A stretch of 14,713 nucleotides of DNA from Caryophanales bacterium UBA1424. Lineage in GTDB: Bacteria; Bacillota_I; Bacilli_A; RFN20; CAG-826. Positions 14,077 to 14,713 of the stretch are shown piece by piece. The DNA lies in assembly GCA_002329705.1 (NCBI GenBank), contig DCUC01000076.1, positions 9,989 to 24,701 of the forward strand. The letters run 5' to 3'. Numbering within the stretch: the first letter of the stretch is position 1; each line of letters begins with the position of its first letter. A program made the position numbers and the translations under genes. The notes beneath the pieces were generated by a model, which saw only the letters and a list, made by a program, of their open reading frames with translations, had not been told where the DNA came from and made no database searches.

Positions 14077-14713
14077 ATGAAGAAATACATTAAGGAAAAA
14101 GGCATCGACCTCATCAAGGGACTGGCGATTGGCGTCGCTTTTATTATCCCTGGTGTGAGCGGCGGAACAATGGCTGTTTTATTAAACCTTTACGATAAAA
14201 TCATCAACTCCATCAATAATTTGACTAAGAGATTTGTCGATTCTTTTAAAACTTTGTTGCCCATCGCTCTTGGAGCGGTACTGGCCATCCTCATATGCTG
14301 GTATCCTTTTAAGCTGGCCTTTGAACATATCATGATTGTCATGGTGACTTTGTTCGCCGGTTTCATTTTAGGCGGTATGCCCGGCATTTTTGACGAAGTA
14401 AAGGGCATTAAAATTAAACCCGTTCACATCGTCGCAATGATAATATCGATTGTTTTTGCTGTCGCACTAGGAGCCTTATCTGTTCTCTTTGAGCTCAACA
14501 TTCAATCACTTTATGACTCTCGCCCGTGGTGGCTCTATATCCTTATTTTATTAGCTGGCATCGTATCTTCTTTCGCTTTAGTCATGCCCGGCATATCCGG
14601 CTCGATGATTTTAATCGTCCTTGGTTTCTACACTCCGACATTAAATTTAATTGATAACTTTTTGGCCTGGACTGATGTCGGAGCTTCAATCTCGATTCTC
14701 GCCACGATGGCCG
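14077..14713 (+). CDS. DUF368/PopT-family polyprenyl-phosphate transporter (partial, C-terminus off the right edge)
   Basis: This is a polytopic membrane protein. The DUF368 (PopT) family, with DedA/UptA, has been implicated in returning undecaprenyl phosphate across the membrane for reuse in wall and surface polymer synthesis. The 212 visible residues contain the family's paired motifs, IPGVSGGTMAVLL (24-36) and MPGISGSMILIVLG (170-183), in two similar halves. Hydrophobic segments lie at about 15-37, 57-77, 84-103, 118-139, 151-171 and 174-190. The ATG gives the expected N-terminus (MKKYIKEKGIDLIKGLAIG), with its short basic lead before the first motif. No ribosome binding site precedes it; TATTTATTTTGAAAT is pyrimidine- and A-rich. 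It is divergent from pth and is the only plus-strand gene seen. The family assignment is firm; substrate and direction are inferred from family members. Confidence 0.9.
   Translation, partial: MKKYIKEKGIDLIKGLAIGVAFIIPGVSGGTMAVLLNLYDKIINSINNLTKRFVDSFKTLLPIALGAVLAILICWYPFKLAFEHIMIVMVTLFAGFILGGMPGIFDEVKGIKIKPVHIVAMIISIVFAVALGALSVLFELNIQSLYDSRPWWLYILILLAGIVSSFALVMPGISGSMILIVLGFYTPTLNLIDNFLAWTDVGASISILATMA

Noticed and set aside
14190..14408. 72-residue minus-strand reading frame inside the DUF368 gene
   Set aside because: It is the shadow of a plus-strand gene with clear family motifs, and it has no support of its own.
1..14713. Mobile element, CRISPR array, phage or defence island, or new multi-gene system
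   Set aside because: Every gene of the window belongs to a known core family in a conserved order; no repeats, transposases, integrases or att-like duplications were seen.

Overview
This window looks like chromosomal core from a low-GC Gram-positive bacterium (Bacillota, class Bacilli in the broad sense), possibly near the Erysipelotrichia/Mollicutes-related lineages. The evidence is gene content and order. pth-mfd-rqcP-tilS-ftsH-dusB-lysS is a stripped-down version of the Bacillus subtilis order, and rpsF-ssb-rpsR-gdpP-rplI is the second classical Bacillus block. The sporulation genes, divIC, hprT and coaX that sit between these genes in Bacillus are absent, which suggests a streamlined non-sporulating relative. 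The standard code applies: every gene is full length with Trp encoded only by TGG, although none of the 11 visible stop codons is TGA. The exact taxon cannot be fixed from this sequence alone.

Layout: twelve genes lie on the minus strand and one, truncated by the right edge, lies on the plus strand. Read in the direction of minus-strand transcription (right to left), the order is pth (peptidyl-tRNA hydrolase), mfd (transcription-repair coupling factor), rqcP (ribosome quality control S4 protein), tilS (tRNA-Ile lysidine synthetase), ftsH (membrane AAA+ protease), dusB (tRNA dihydrouridine synthase), lysS (lysyl-tRNA synthetase), rpsF-ssb-rpsR (S6, SSB, S18), gdpP (c-di-AMP phosphodiesterase) and rplI (L9, cut by the left edge). 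Divergent from pth, on the plus strand, is a DUF368/PopT-family polyprenyl-phosphate transporter. No mobile element, CRISPR array, rRNA or tRNA was seen, and no gene-free stretch exceeds 300 bases.

Transcription units inferred from the sequence: pth-mfd-rqcP-tilS, from an extended -10 promoter to a hairpin at the tilS stop; ftsH with its own TATAAT box and a GCAA-tetraloop terminator; dusB-lysS, with a possible extra promoter before lysS; rpsF-ssb-rpsR, with a structured leader and a strong terminator; and gdpP-rplI. Functionally the window is a translation, tRNA-modification, repair and proteostasis cluster plus c-di-AMP turnover.

No new multi-gene system is apparent. The points most worth a second look are small. 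They are: mfd almost certainly starts at a CTG codon 33 residues upstream of the nearest conventional start; dusB has no ribosome binding site and abuts the ftsH terminator; a rpsF leader hairpin may be an S6:S18 autoregulatory element; perfect 7-bp hairpins overlap the stop codons of mfd, tilS and ftsH; and a GC-rich, structured, gene-free stretch between lysS and rpsF is unexplained.
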